Source: Candidatus Neomarinimicrobiota bacterium (GTDB lineage Bacteria; Fidelibacterota; Marinisomatia; Marinisomatales; S15-B10). Taken from it: a stretch of DNA of 44,805 nucleotides. The notes below the pieces were generated by a model, which did not search any database, had not been told where the DNA came from, and was given only the letters and a program-made list of their open reading frames with translations. The DNA is taken from assembly GCA_030743815.1 (NCBI GenBank), contig JASLRT010000103.1, positions 1-44,805 of the forward strand. Reading direction: 5' to 3'. Position 1 is the stretch's first letter; each line of letters starts with the position of its first letter. This document shows, one piece after another, positions 9,343 through 18,804 of the stretch. The translations under genes and the position numbers were made by a program.

Positions 9343-10125
9343 TTACAACGTCAGCAGTCGACCGCCGTCAATAGGAAGGTTGATTCCGTTGATGTAAGAT
9401 GCCGCCGGTGATGCGAGGAAGGCGATGGCGCAAGCGATCTCCTCAGGCTCCGCAATCCTACCTGACGGAATCTCCCTTTTCCACTCATCAGCGATGACGT
9501 CTGCGGATACACCCCGTCTGTCCGCCATTTCCTGAAAGAGTGAGAATAGGCGGGCGGTATTCGTTGTACCTGGGAGGATGTTGTTTACGGTGATCCCGAA
9601 TGGCGCCACTTCTCTCGACAGCGTTTTGGCCCAACTAGCGACAGCGCCTCGTGTGGTATTGGAGACGCCTAAGTTCGGAATGGGTTGTTTGACGGAGGTT
9701 GAAATAATGTTGATAATGCGGCCGTACTTTTCGCTTTTCATTCCCGGCAGAACCGCCTGGGCCATGATCTGGTTACAGAGGAGATGTCTTGAAAATGCCT
9801 TGAGGAACGCATCGCTGTCGGCGGCTGTGATCTCACCGGAAGGCGGTCCGCCCGAATTGTTCACAAGGATGTGGAACGGCCCGTTTTCTTCAATGTGAAC
9901 TGTGATTTTATGGCGCAAATTCTCACTTTCGTCGAAATCGGCACAGACAGTGTCGTGGCCGGCATCTCCCGGCAGCGAATCACGAACCTCCTTCAGCGAA
10001 GATTCATTGCGGGCCACAAGAGTGACGGCAGATCCTAAACTTGCCAGTTCCACGGCCGCTGCCCGGCCCATGCCCTGTGTGCTCCCGCAGACGATTGCCT
10101 TCTTGTCTGTCAAATTGAGATTCAT
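9343..10125 (-). CDS. SDR-family protein with non-canonical active site
   Basis: The 260-residue protein has a short-chain dehydrogenase fold: GSTQGMG cofactor loop (14-20), DFDE, NNSGGP, a catalytic-type serine in INIISTS, and a PGTTNT segment after the active site. The C-terminal SPAASYINGINLPIDGGR is typical of FabG-like members. When aligned with FabG through the AKTL/TKSL segment, the YxxxK motif reads S-N-T-T-R, so both catalytic Tyr and Lys are replaced. Activity may therefore differ from an ordinary ketoreductase. Pathway unknown. Confidence 0.85.
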   Translation of the reverse strand: MNLNLTDKKAIVCGSTQGMGRAAAVELASLGSAVTLVARNESSLKEVRDSLPGDAGHDTVCADFDESENLRHKITVHIEENGPFHILVNNSGGPPSGEITAADSDAFLKAFSRHLLCNQIMAQAVLPGMKSEKYGRIINIISTSVKQPIPNLGVSNTTRGAVASWAKTLSREVAPFGITVNNILPGTTNTARLFSLFQEMADRRGVSADVIADEWKREIPSGRIAEPEEIACAIAFLASPAASYINGINLPIDGGRLLTL

Positions 10126-10158
10126 TATGCAGCTTATCCTTTCTTAATTTCTAGCTGG

Positions 10159-10176
10159 GTGTAGGTCTACTTACAC
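10159..10176. promoter_or_regulatory. Imperfect palindrome between divergent genes
   Basis: GTGTAGGTCTACTTACAC pairs at 7 of 9 positions. It lies 34 bases upstream of the SDR start codon in the AT-rich 175-base gap between divergent genes, a location suited to a repressor or activator. No known operator is recognised. Confidence 0.25.
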
Positions 10177-10315
10177 TTAATTTTAATTTAGCTTCGCCTC
10201 ACGAATGGGAAAAGTAATTAGCGCAATTCGGTTTCCCCATTTCTTCCTTAACAATTTATCTGTAAATTTGCCATCGCTTTTAATAAATAGACATTAATGA
10301 GTGAGGTATAATTTC

Positions 10316-11968
10316 GTGCGAAAAGTCGTTTTAGCTCTCATTTTAGCTTTCTCTGTCAGTCACACTTCAACGCCCAGGGCGAAACTGGTTGTGTTCATTG
10401 TGGTGGATATGATGCGTGAAGACACGTTCGACCGCCTCGGCGATCTTTTCTCAGGCGGATTCAAATATCTTCAGGAAAGTGGCACTTATTTCAGTGAAGC
10501 GCGACATGGGATAGCCTATACTGTTACCGGTCCCGGTCATTTCATTCTCGGCTCAGGAAGAAATCCCAGCGCCAGCGGCATTGTGGGCAATTTCTGGTAT
10601 GATCGTTCCGCAAAGGAGCAAGTATACTGTGTGACCGATCCTGAGACAAAGCTCGTGGGTAACGGGAAATCTCCTGAGGGGAGGAAGGTTTCCTATCGCT
10701 ATGTGAACTCTGATGCACTGGGCGACTGGGTTAAATCAGCCAATGGTCAATCAAAAGTCTTCGCCGTTGCCGGAAAGGATCGATCGGCGATTCTGTTGGG
10801 AGGCAAGAATCCTGATGGTGTTTACTGGTTTAACTTTGACCAAGGTGAATTTATTTCTTCTGATTACTACGGCGCCGCATTGCCTGCGTGGCTCAATGAG
10901 TTCAACAGACAGCGTCATCCCGCCGCTTACTTCGGTACTGAGTGGAATCGCCTTCTAGCCGACGAGGCAGTCTATCTGAAGCATTCCAGGGAGGATGATT
11001 TCGCACCGGAACGAGACAAGAACGGAGGAGGGGACACAACTTTTCCACATCGTCTGCCGAAAGCGAAGGAGTTCATCAAGCCGGACTACAACCAGTTGTG
11101 GAGTTTCCCTTGGTTGGACGAAGTTACACTGAATCTCGCGAGGACCATCGTCGAAGAGGAAGAGCTCGGAATGGACGAAGCTCCGGATATTCTCTGCGTG
11201 GGGCTCTCAATCAACGACGGAGTAGGTCACCGTTATGGGCCCTTTAGTCAGGAGCAGATGGATGGATTCCTGAGGATGGACGGCTGGCTGGGCGAGTTCT
11301 TTGACGCAATTGATCATCGTGTCGGTCTGGACAATACTCTCATTGTACTCACCGCGGACCACGGCGCTACCATGATGCCGGAAATGGCACAGGACAGGGG
11401 CCTCGATGCCGGTCGATTTCGCAAACAATACAAGAACTTCGTTGCTGACTTCAATGCCGCACTGAGCCGGAAGTGGGGTGATGGTGACTATATCGAAGCT
11501 GTGGCCGGGTCAGCCATCTATTACAATTATGATCTCTTGAAACAAAAGGGAATTTCGTTGCAGGAGATGGATAGTTCCCTCTTGCCTCTACTTCGAGATC
11601 AGGTCTGGCTGGGAAAAGTCTATTCCCGTGCCCAACTTGCTGGCGATGAAGCTCTGGATCAAGCTGGCCTCTTCTGGCGCAACAATTTCCATTCCGAGAA
11701 CAGCGGCGATCTGTTTCTTGTACCAACGGAAAACTATATTCACATGGACTCGACCGGAACTACTCACGGCACAGCTCACGATTGTGACACGCACATTCCC
11801 CTTATCATCGCCGGCTCAGGGATAAAGAAAACTATGCGGCAAGACCCCGTCTGGACAGTTGATGTCGCTCCAACAGTGGCGGCATATCTCGGCATCTCCA
11901 CCCCCGATGATCTGGACGGGTCCGATCTTGGATTGAGAAGTTCCGTCGACAGCGTAACGACGCATTAG
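10316..11968 (+). CDS. Secreted alkaline-phosphatase-superfamily phosphohydrolase (PafA/NPP-like)
   Basis: The roughly 550-residue protein begins with a signal peptide (RKVVLALILAFSVSHTS). It shows the two-metal core of the alkaline phosphatase superfamily: VVDMMREDTFDR (first Asp), TVTGPGH with T71 as probable nucleophile, SINDGVGHRYGP (Asp/His), TADHGAT (Asp-His) and THGTAHDCDTHIPLII with the last His. It resembles PafA-type phosphatases and type I phosphodiesterases acting on phosphate esters outside the cytoplasm. GTG 10316 is preferred because GAGGT sits 8 bases before it; GTG 10301 has no ribosome site. Confidence 0.88.
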   Translation: MRKVVLALILAFSVSHTSTPRAKLVVFIVVDMMREDTFDRLGDLFSGGFKYLQESGTYFSEARHGIAYTVTGPGHFILGSGRNPSASGIVGNFWYDRSAKEQVYCVTDPETKLVGNGKSPEGRKVSYRYVNSDALGDWVKSANGQSKVFAVAGKDRSAILLGGKNPDGVYWFNFDQGEFISSDYYGAALPAWLNEFNRQRHPAAYFGTEWNRLLADEAVYLKHSREDDFAPERDKNGGGDTTFPHRLPKAKEFIKPDYNQLWSFPWLDEVTLNLARTIVEEEELGMDEAPDILCVGLSINDGVGHRYGPFSQEQMDGFLRMDGWLGEFFDAIDHRVGLDNTLIVLTADHGATMMPEMAQDRGLDAGRFRKQYKNFVADFNAALSRKWGDGDYIEAVAGSAIYYNYDLLKQKGISLQEMDSSLLPLLRDQVWLGKVYSRAQLAGDEALDQAGLFWRNNFHSENSGDLFLVPTENYIHMDSTGTTHGTAHDCDTHIPLIIAGSGIKKTMRQDPVWTVDVAPTVAAYLGISTPDDLDGSDLGLRSSVDSVTTH

Positions 11969-11993
11969 ACTCGAAGGGAGTGACATCTTAGTC

Positions 11994-14078
11994 ATGTGTA
12001 GAAAACAATCACTGATTTTGCTTGCCGGGATTCTGATCTCAAGCTGTGTTCCTCCTGTTGATGGACCGGTAGAGAGGAGACAGGGGAAGAAGGAGGAGAC
12101 CAATCCATTCTATTCCGGACCTAATCGTATAATCCCGTTTGCGGAATTAAGTGTAGGTGACATTACTGCGGCGACAGACAGGGCACTCGATGATGCGGAA
12201 CAGCTTCTGACGAGTATTGTTCGGGCAGAGCCAGAGGGGCGCACTTTTGCTAATACGATGCTGAAGCTGGATGATCTGACTGCAGTTATCTCAAGGGTTT
12301 GGAATCCGGCCTATTTGATGGGTGCGGTTCACGTTAATGAGAACATTCGCTCTGAAGCTGACAGCAGTCACGTCCGTTTCTCGAAGTTCGTGAACGAGAT
12401 GTCGGCGAACGAAGACCTGTACAATGCCGTGTTGACCTATTCCGAGACTGAAGAGGCTGAGAATCTTGAAGGAGAGAAGAGGAAATATTTGGAAGAGACT
12501 TTGCTTGGATTCCGTCGCAGCGGATTCGATCTGGGGCAGAAAAAGCGCGAAGAGGTAAAACGGATAAACAATAAACTGTCTGAGATTGGTCTCAAATTCA
12601 ACAGGAATATCGCTCAGTATCAGGACACACTCTTTGCAACCACGGCGGAAGTGGCAGGATTGCCGCAATCGTACGTGGAGTCTCGAATGCTTCCCGACGG
12701 CAAGTGCGCTATTGATATGTCTTACCCTTCATATTTTTCATTCATGGATTTCTCAGAATCCGACGATGCACGCCGCCGCCTGAGCTATAAATTCCTCAAT
12801 CGGGCGAGAGAGGAAAATCTGGCAGTGTTGGACGATATGATCCGTAATCGGCGTGAGTTGGTCGATGTTCTGGGATACGAAACTTTTGCCGATTATCAGA
12901 CCGAAGTCAGAATGGCCAAGGATGCGGAGTCTGTCTGGCAATTCGAGAACAATCTGAATTCGTCCCTGCGCCAGAAAGCGAATCGGGACTACGTTGAGAT
13001 GGTGGTGCTCAAGTCAGAGACGATTGGTCGGCAGGCGACACAAATCCAGCCGTGGGAGAAATACTATTACGACAAGAAGTTGCTGCGGGTGAAGTATCAG
13101 GTGGACGCTGAGAAGGTAAAAGAGTATTTTCCAATGGAAAGCGTGGTGTCAGGCCTTTTTGATCTGTATCAGGAACTCTTCGGGCTGGAGTTTAGAGAGG
13201 TGGAGAATCCATCGGTCTGGCACGAGGACGTCACCATGTATGAGCTGTACGATAACGCCAGTGGCAACCTGATCGGTCACTTCTATCTTGATCTATTCCC
13301 GCGGGCGAACAAATATCAGCACGCGGCACAGTTTGATGTCAGATCTGCAAAAATGTACCCCGCAGGACGGCAGACGCCGGTGGCGGTGCTGGTATGCAAT
13401 TTCCCGAAGCCCACCGCCGACGAACCGTCTCTTTTGCCTCACGACGATGTAGAAACATTCTTTCACGAGTTCGGTCATCTTCTCCATGCGCTGTTGAACA
13501 GAGGTGAACTGGAAGGTCTCTCAGTTCCGCGAGACTTTGTGGAAGCGCCGTCTCAAATGCTCGAAAACTGGGTGTGGCAGAAAGCGTCGCTGAAACGTTT
13601 TGCGAGACACTACCGAACAGGTGAAACGATCCCCGACGATCTGGTGGAGAGAATGATCGCCGCTAAAAACCTCAATTCAGGTGTGAATGCACTTCAGCAG
13701 GTGTATTATGCCATACTTGATCTTACGCTGCATGACGGCTACTCCCCCGATGACGACCGGTCTACGACTGATATCGTTCGCGATCTGCAGAATGAGATCA
13801 CGCTTTATCCCTACCAGGATGACACTCACTTCCAGGCGGCCTTTGGTCATCTTTACGGTTACGCAGCGGCGTACTACGGATATATGTGGTCAAAGGTATA
13901 TGCTCAAGACATGTTTTCAGTCTTTGAGGAAAATGGCATTCTCGATGAGGAGACAGGGATGCGGTATCGCAAAATAATCTTGGAGAAGGGGGGAACGGAG
14001 GATCCCCTTGAACTGGTGAAGGCGTTCTTGGGCAGGGAGCTGAACAACGAAGCATTTATGAGGAGTCTGGGACTCTAG
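11994..14078 (+). CDS. M3-family metallopeptidase, lipoprotein
   Basis: The 694-residue protein belongs to the thimet oligopeptidase/oligopeptidase A family. The zinc site is HEFGH (491-495) with a downstream glutamate in FVEAPSQMLENW. FYLDLFPRANKYQHAA and the C-terminal FGHLYGYAAAYYGYMWSKVYAQDMF are also typical of the family. The N-terminus is a lipoprotein signal with lipobox ISSC (Cys18), so the enzyme is membrane-anchored outside the cytoplasm rather than cytosolic like E. coli OpdA. It likely trims short peptides. It follows the secreted phosphatase by 25 bases, suggesting a shared transcript and envelope role. Confidence 0.94.
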   Translation: MCRKQSLILLAGILISSCVPPVDGPVERRQGKKEETNPFYSGPNRIIPFAELSVGDITAATDRALDDAEQLLTSIVRAEPEGRTFANTMLKLDDLTAVISRVWNPAYLMGAVHVNENIRSEADSSHVRFSKFVNEMSANEDLYNAVLTYSETEEAENLEGEKRKYLEETLLGFRRSGFDLGQKKREEVKRINNKLSEIGLKFNRNIAQYQDTLFATTAEVAGLPQSYVESRMLPDGKCAIDMSYPSYFSFMDFSESDDARRRLSYKFLNRAREENLAVLDDMIRNRRELVDVLGYETFADYQTEVRMAKDAESVWQFENNLNSSLRQKANRDYVEMVVLKSETIGRQATQIQPWEKYYYDKKLLRVKYQVDAEKVKEYFPMESVVSGLFDLYQELFGLEFREVENPSVWHEDVTMYELYDNASGNLIGHFYLDLFPRANKYQHAAQFDVRSAKMYPAGRQTPVAVLVCNFPKPTADEPSLLPHDDVETFFHEFGHLLHALLNRGELEGLSVPRDFVEAPSQMLENWVWQKASLKRFARHYRTGETIPDDLVERMIAAKNLNSGVNALQQVYYAILDLTLHDGYSPDDDRSTTDIVRDLQNEITLYPYQDDTHFQAAFGHLYGYAAAYYGYMWSKVYAQDMFSVFEENGILDEETGMRYRKIILEKGGTEDPLELVKAFLGRELNNEAFMRSLGL

Positions 14079-14091
14079 GAGGTACATGGAG

Positions 14092-15309
14092 ATGGCAAAA
14101 GCGAATAAACTGGCAATCCACGGCGGCACCCCAGTCAGGACCGAACCTTTTCCATCCTGGCCGCGCTCCACAACGGAGATGCGTGATAGTCTTGTCCATA
14201 CGCTTGAACATGAGAAGTGGGGCGTCGGCAGTGAGGCTGTAAAAAGATTCGAAGAGGAATTTGCAAAGTTTCACGACGCCCGGTTTGCCCTTTCAACCAA
14301 TTCGGGAACGGCCGCCCTCTGGATTGCTCTCAAGGCGGCAGGCGTGAAGGCCGGGGATGAAGTGATCATTCCCGCGTACACATTCATTGCCACCGCCTCA
14401 GCCGTCCTAATGGCGAATGCGATACCGGTATTTGTTGACATTGATGCCGAGACACTCAATATGGATCCCGATCTGATTGAAGGCGCCATCAGCGAAAAGA
14501 CGCGCGTTATCATGCCGGTTCACATCGCTGGCAATCCCTGTCATCTGACACGTATAGGAGAAGTCGCTGCACGTCACAGAATTGCAATGATCGAAGACGC
14601 GGCCCAGGCCCATGGAGCCGAATGGAGCGGAAGGAAAATCGGCGCTCTTGGATCCGGTGGAATCTTCAGTTTTCAGTCGACAAAGAATATGTCGGCGGGA
14701 GAGGGCGGCATCATTGTCTCAGATGATGAGGCATTCATCGATACCTGTTTCTCCTATCAGAACGCCGGCCGTGTGCGGAGTGGAGCGTGGTACGAACATC
14801 GCTATCTCGGGGGAAACTTCAGATTGTCAGCTTTTCCCGCCGCGCTCCTGCTGGCCCAGTTTGAAATGCTGGAATCAGATATGAATGTGAGGGATGCCAA
14901 CGCGGCAATGCTCGACGATGCTCTGGAGAAGATTCCCGGTTTGTCATGTCAGAGACGTTACTCTGAGACGACACGAGTATCCCATCACCTCTATATCGTG
15001 CTGTACGATAAGTCCGCATATGGGGACACATCGAGGGATGAGTTTATGAAAGCTGTTTCAGCGGAAGGGATTCCGGTCCATACCGGTTATAAGCCGATCT
15101 ACCGCGAGAAACTCTTCGATCTCGATGAAGAGGAATTTCCCTGGCTGAAAGAGACTGATTTTTCAGCTACAACACTCCCGGTAACTGAACGGGTGAGCGA
15201 TGAGGAGGCTATCTGGCTGAAGCAGAGTTGCCTGCTGGGGGGAAGCGAAGATACTCTTGATATCGTCCGTGCATTTGAGAAAGTAGCAGAAGTTTATTCC
15301 TCAGTATAG
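14092..15309 (+). CDS. DegT/DnrJ/EryC1/StrS-family PLP aminotransferase
   Basis: The roughly 405-residue protein is a fold-type I aminotransferase of the sugar-aminotransferase family. It shows TNSGTAALWIALKAAGVKAG (PLP phosphate contacts), DEVIIPAYTFIATASAVL, EDAAQAHGAEW with the Asp that pairs with the cofactor nitrogen, and FQSTKNMSAGEGG with K198 as the Schiff-base lysine. Members usually transaminate ketosugars for surface polysaccharides; the substrate here is unknown, and no sugar genes adjoin. AGGAGG lies 9 bases before ATG 14092 but only 3 before ATG 14086, so the second ATG is preferred. Confidence 0.92.
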   Translation: MAKANKLAIHGGTPVRTEPFPSWPRSTTEMRDSLVHTLEHEKWGVGSEAVKRFEEEFAKFHDARFALSTNSGTAALWIALKAAGVKAGDEVIIPAYTFIATASAVLMANAIPVFVDIDAETLNMDPDLIEGAISEKTRVIMPVHIAGNPCHLTRIGEVAARHRIAMIEDAAQAHGAEWSGRKIGALGSGGIFSFQSTKNMSAGEGGIIVSDDEAFIDTCFSYQNAGRVRSGAWYEHRYLGGNFRLSAFPAALLLAQFEMLESDMNVRDANAAMLDDALEKIPGLSCQRRYSETTRVSHHLYIVLYDKSAYGDTSRDEFMKAVSAEGIPVHTGYKPIYREKLFDLDEEEFPWLKETDFSATTLPVTERVSDEEAIWLKQSCLLGGSEDTLDIVRAFEKVAEVYSSV

Positions 15310-15396
15310 ATAGTCTCAGCGAAAAGAGAGTGCTTTTTCCCACAGTGAGGAGCAGATGTCTCCGCCTATCTTGCGGGCGATGTGAACATGGATGAG

Positions 15397-15480
15397 TGCC
15401 CGGAACAGGAATCGAACCTGCACCTCCTTACAGAGACATGGTCCTGAACCATGCGCGTCTACCTATTCCGCCATCCGGGC
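15397..15480 (-). tRNA. tRNA-Leu, anticodon CAG
   Basis: On the minus strand this 84-base class II tRNA has a 7-pair acceptor stem (GCCCGGA with TCCGGGC) and discriminator A. It has a D-loop with GGTAGAC, an anticodon stem CATGG/CCATG around TTCAGGA (anticodon CAG, complementary to 15444-15446), a long variable arm and a GGTTCGATTCC T-arm. The 3' CCA is not encoded: CTC follows the discriminator base. It reads CUG codons. It lies convergent to the aminotransferase and divergent from smpB. Confidence 0.96.
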
Positions 15481-15495
15481 AAAAAGCGGCACGAA

Positions 15496-15522
15496 ATTAT
15501 GTTCCGCACACACATTATTCAA
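15496..15522 (-). promoter_or_regulatory. Possible promoter of tRNA-Leu
   Basis: On the minus strand TTGAAT (complement of 15517-15522) and CATAAT (complement of 15496-15501) are separated by 15 bases and end 15 bases before the tRNA. The -10 matches 5 of 6 positions. The spacing is short, so the call is tentative. Confidence 0.35.
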
Positions 15523-15575
15523 GGATTAAGCTTGTAATCAGAAGGGCTCAAATCTAAATTCGCTGACCGTCTTGA

Positions 15576-16040
15576 ATGTCTGATGAAATCACAATCGTTA
15601 CCACTAACCGCAAGGCTTTCCACGATTTTAAAATCTTGGAAAAGTTTGAAGCAGGTATAGAACTCGTCGGAAGCGAAGTTAAAAGTCTGCGCGAAGGGAG
15701 GGCCAATCTTAAGGATGCCTACGCATCCTTACGTGAAGGTGAAGTGATGCTGGTTGGAATGCACATCGGTCCATATTCCCATACCAGCCATAGCGGACAT
15801 GAACCGTATCGAGATAGAAGACTTCTTCTTCATCGGCAAGAAATCCGAAAACTGAAGCGCAAGGTTTCAGCCAAAGGTCATACAATAGTTCCTTTAAAGG
15901 TATACTTTAATCGGAGCTGGGCAAAAGTAGAAATTGCGTTAGCTACAGGCAAGAGAAGTTATGACAAAAAAGCGGTAATTGCCCGGCGGGATCAAGAGCG
16001 GGCTTTGGAACGGGAACTGAGAAATAAACGTCGAGTGTGA
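15576..16040 (+). CDS. smpB: SsrA-binding protein SmpB
   Basis: The 154-residue product has the usual length. It shows TNRKAFHDFKILEKFEAGIELVG at the N-terminus, GSEVKSLREGRANLKDAYA, the GHEPYRDRRLLLHRQEI segment, and a lysine/arginine-rich tail (KRSYDKKAVIARRDQERALERELRNKRRV). SmpB binds tmRNA and places it in the ribosomal A site to rescue stalled ribosomes; the basic tail enters the empty mRNA channel. The tmRNA gene is not seen in the window. The stop overlaps the start of tyrS (TGATG). Confidence 0.97.
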   Translation: MSDEITIVTTNRKAFHDFKILEKFEAGIELVGSEVKSLREGRANLKDAYASLREGEVMLVGMHIGPYSHTSHSGHEPYRDRRLLLHRQEIRKLKRKVSAKGHTIVPLKVYFNRSWAKVEIALATGKRSYDKKAVIARRDQERALERELRNKRRV

Positions 16041-17254
16041 TGTCGAATTTTCCACCTATAAAAGAACAGATGAAACTCATCCGGCGCGGGGTGGATGAAA
16101 TCATTCCCGAAGAACAGTTGGAGAAGAAACTACAGCAAGTCGAGGATTCGGGTGAACCGCTCGTGGTGAAACTCGGATGCGACCCGAGCAGGCCCGATCT
16201 GCATATTGGTCACGCCGTCGTCTTGCGCAAACTGCGTCACTTCCAGGATCTTGGTCATCAGTCCGTGCTGGTCATCGGCGATTTCACCGCGCTCATCGGA
16301 GATCCTTCGGGGAGGAACAAGACTCGTCCTCAACTAACTGAACAGGAGGTAGCAGAATTCGGCAAAACCTATGTAGATCAGGCGTCCCATATTCTCGATC
16401 TTGATACACTGAAAATTGTACATAATTCAAAGTGGCTTAGTGCCATGAACTTCAATGATGTGATCCGCCTATCCAGTCGATACACTGTCGCCAGGATGCT
16501 GGAGCGCGATGATTTCGAGAAACGATATCGGAGTGAGGTGCCCATCTCCATTCATGAATTTATGTATCCGTTGGCTCAGGCGATGGACTCAATCCAGCTG
16601 AATGCCGATATTGAACTGGGGGGCACCGATCAGAAATTCAATTTACTGGTGGGGCGGGATCTGCAGCGGGATCACGGACAGGAGCCTCAGGTGGTAATCA
16701 CCACACCCCTGCTGGAAGGGACTGATGGTGTGCAAAAAATGTCTAAGTCTTACGAGAATTATATCGCCATTACCGACAGTCCAAAGGAGATGTACGGCAA
16801 GACCATGTCCATACCTGACAACCTCATGGAGACATATTTCGAGTTCGCTACAGATGTCCAAGGGAGTGAATTGACATCTATCCGGAAACAGCTTAAGGAT
16901 TCTTCTCTAAATCCGAGGGATTTGAAAAGACGATTGGCCCGCGATATTGTGACGCTCTACCATTCTGATGCAGCAGCAGAATCTGCCGAAAGGGAGTTCG
17001 ATACAATCTTTGTCAGGGATGAAGTCCCTGAAGATATGAAAACTTGGCATGCTGCCGGGAATCCAATCGGGATTCTGGAGCTTCTGGCAGAATCCGGCCT
17101 CGCCAGTTCCAAACGGGATGCCCGCAGGTTGATTGAGCAAGGAGCGGTCAGGGTGGACGGGGAGAGAGTCTCCGAGATTACGGCTGAGATTGATGTGGCG
17201 GAAGACCGCATCCTGAAAGTAGGCAAACGGAAATTTCTCAAAATTACAAGTTAG
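16040..17254 (+). CDS. tyrS: Tyrosyl-tRNA synthetase
   Basis: The roughly 404-residue class I synthetase has HIGH at 55-58, KMSKS at 233-237, a tyrosine pocket with LGGTDQKFNLLVGRDLQ, and a C-terminal S4 RNA-binding domain (LLAESGLASSKRDARRLIEQGAVRVDG). The KLGCDPSRPDLHIGH form belongs to the subgroup sometimes called TyrZ-like. It charges tRNA-Tyr in the cytosol. ATG 16040 overlaps the smpB stop; a GTG at 16037 is a weaker option. Confidence 0.97.
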   Translation: MSNFPPIKEQMKLIRRGVDEIIPEEQLEKKLQQVEDSGEPLVVKLGCDPSRPDLHIGHAVVLRKLRHFQDLGHQSVLVIGDFTALIGDPSGRNKTRPQLTEQEVAEFGKTYVDQASHILDLDTLKIVHNSKWLSAMNFNDVIRLSSRYTVARMLERDDFEKRYRSEVPISIHEFMYPLAQAMDSIQLNADIELGGTDQKFNLLVGRDLQRDHGQEPQVVITTPLLEGTDGVQKMSKSYENYIAITDSPKEMYGKTMSIPDNLMETYFEFATDVQGSELTSIRKQLKDSSLNPRDLKRRLARDIVTLYHSDAAAESAEREFDTIFVRDEVPEDMKTWHAAGNPIGILELLAESGLASSKRDARRLIEQGAVRVDGERVSEITAEIDVAEDRILKVGKRKFLKITS

Positions 17255-17399
17255 ATTCATACTGTATCACTTCTCTGTCAGGACGCGATTTGTCTACCGT
17301 TGCTTGTATTGTGCCTATCAACAATTGTGCACTCCAGAACTGAATCCCTGCCGATTGTAACTTTCTGCAGTTTGATGAATAACCGTACTCTTCCTATAT

Positions 17400-17427
17400 T
17401 TGACAGTTGGAAAAACGTTAATATAGT
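17400..17427 (+). promoter_or_regulatory. Sigma-70 promoter of trxA-trxB
   Basis: TTGACA (17400-17405) is a perfect -35 box and TATAGT (17422-17427) matches 5 of 6 -10 positions; the spacer is 16 bases. It ends 19 bases before the trxA ATG, giving a very short leader with GGAG at 17439-17442. This is the best promoter in the window and suggests strong constitutive expression. Confidence 0.75.
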
Positions 17428-17446
17428 TAACTGAAATGGGAGTATA

Positions 17447-17779
17447 ATGAGTAAAAACATAGGAGAATTAACGGATAACAATTTTAAGGCGGATGTTTTA
17501 CAGTCTGATCTGCCTGTTCTTGTGGACTTCTGGGCTGAATGGTGCGGTCCTTGTCATGCTGTTGCGCCTGTTGTAGAAGAAATCGCGGGGGAGTACGCGG
17601 GAAAGATAAAAGTGGGTAAAGTAAATGTTGATCATAATCCGGAGACGGCGATGAAATATGGCATAAGGAGTATCCCAAGCTTGCTTGTTTTTAAGGACGG
17701 TGATGTCTCTGATCAGATCGTCGGTGCAGTTCCTAAACAGAATATCACACAAGTGTTGGATAAAGTTCTGGAAGAGTAA
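17447..17779 (+). CDS. trxA: Thioredoxin
   Basis: The 110-residue protein has the redox site W32-C-G-P-C36 after VLVDFWAE, a buried Asp at 27, and the cis-proline loop [14 protein letters not shown]. It reduces disulfides in cytosolic proteins such as ribonucleotide reductase and peroxiredoxins and is recharged by the thioredoxin reductase encoded immediately downstream (one-base overlap, TAATG). A near-consensus promoter lies just upstream. Confidence 0.97.
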   Translation: MSKNIGELTDNNFKADVLQSDLPVLVDFWAEWCGPCHAVAPVVEEIAGEYAGKIKVGKVNVDHNPETAMKYGIRSIPSLLVFKDGDVSDQIVGAVPKQNITQVLDKVLEE

Positions 17780-18705
17780 TGGTTAGAAAGGTCGTCATCA
17801 TTGGTTCCGGCCCCGCGGGGCTCACGGCAGCGCTCTATTGCGCTAGAGCAAATCTCGATCCGATTGTTCTTGAAGGTAATCAGCCTGGTGGTCAGCTGAC
17901 CATCACGACGGATGTGGAGAATTATCCCGGATTCCCGGAGGGAATCATGGGACCGGAATTGATGGACCTGTTCCGAAAACAGGCTACCAGATTTGGTGCA
18001 ACATGTGAATTCAAGCATGTCACTAAGGTAGACCTGTCCGAAAGACCCTTTAAGGTTTGGGTCGGTGAAGATGTTTATGAGTCTGAGGTTATAGTTATAT
18101 CCACGGGAGCATCTGCCAGACTGCTTGGTCTGGAGTCTGAAAAGAAGCTGATGGGGCACGGTGTTTCAGCCTGCGCAACGTGTGACGGCTTTTTCTTCAA
18201 GGATAAAGAAGTGATGGTTGTAGGTGGCGGTGACTCCGCCATTGAGGAAGCCAATTTCCTGACAAAGTTTGCCAGGAAAGTTACTGTTATCCACAGGCGA
18301 GATGAATTACGAGCCTCGAAAATCATGCAGAAGCGTGCCTTCGATAATCCTAAGATCGACTTTGCTTGGGATGCCGTGGTCGAAGATATATTAGGAGATG
18401 CGAAAAAGGGAGTGACTGGAGTTCGTCTGAAGGATACTGTGACGTTTGAAACACGCGAAGTTTCCTGTGACGGAGTATTTATGGCAATTGGTCATACTCC
18501 CAATACTTCTCTTTTCGAAGGACAGATTGAGATGGATGATAAAGGATATCTCATCACGCGGAACGGCTCGACTCAGACTTCAGTAGAAGGTGTTCTTGCT
18601 GCGGGTGACGTGCAGGATCATGTGTATCGTCAGGCTGTAACTGCCGCCGGCAGTGGCTGCATGGCAGCACTCGACGCAGAAAAATACCTGGAATCACTTC
18701 ACTAA
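17779..18705 (+). CDS. trxB: Thioredoxin reductase
   Basis: The 308-residue flavoenzyme has the FAD-binding [16 protein letters not shown] (about 9-24), [20 protein letters not shown], the redox-active C132-A-T-C135, the NADPH-binding [12 protein letters not shown], and a C-terminal FAD segment [23 protein letters not shown]. It transfers electrons from NADPH to thioredoxin and is of the low-molecular-weight bacterial type. It shares the trxA transcript. Confidence 0.97.
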   Translation: MVRKVVIIGSGPAGLTAALYCARANLDPIVLEGNQPGGQLTITTDVENYPGFPEGIMGPELMDLFRKQATRFGATCEFKHVTKVDLSERPFKVWVGEDVYESEVIVISTGASARLLGLESEKKLMGHGVSACATCDGFFFKDKEVMVVGGGDSAIEEANFLTKFARKVTVIHRRDELRASKIMQKRAFDNPKIDFAWDAVVEDILGDAKKGVTGVRLKDTVTFETREVSCDGVFMAIGHTPNTSLFEGQIEMDDKGYLITRNGSTQTSVEGVLAAGDVQDHVYRQAVTAAGSGCMAALDAEKYLESLH

Positions 18706-18804
18706 ACCTCCCAACCACCTTACTCGGAACAGCGCCGGCCTAACTACGGACTGGAGAAAAATCCAGCCTTCTGTATGACTCAGTGAAGTCGAAAGGAGTG
18801 AATG

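Noticed and set aside
9145-9411. An 88-codon + strand reading frame in the gap before the SDR gene
   Set aside because: It has no ribosome site or recognisable motif and overlaps the 3' end of the well-supported SDR gene on the other strand.
18735-18765. CTGGA-GAAAAA-TCCAG hairpin after trxB
   Set aside because: Five pairs without a T-run; too weak to call a terminator.
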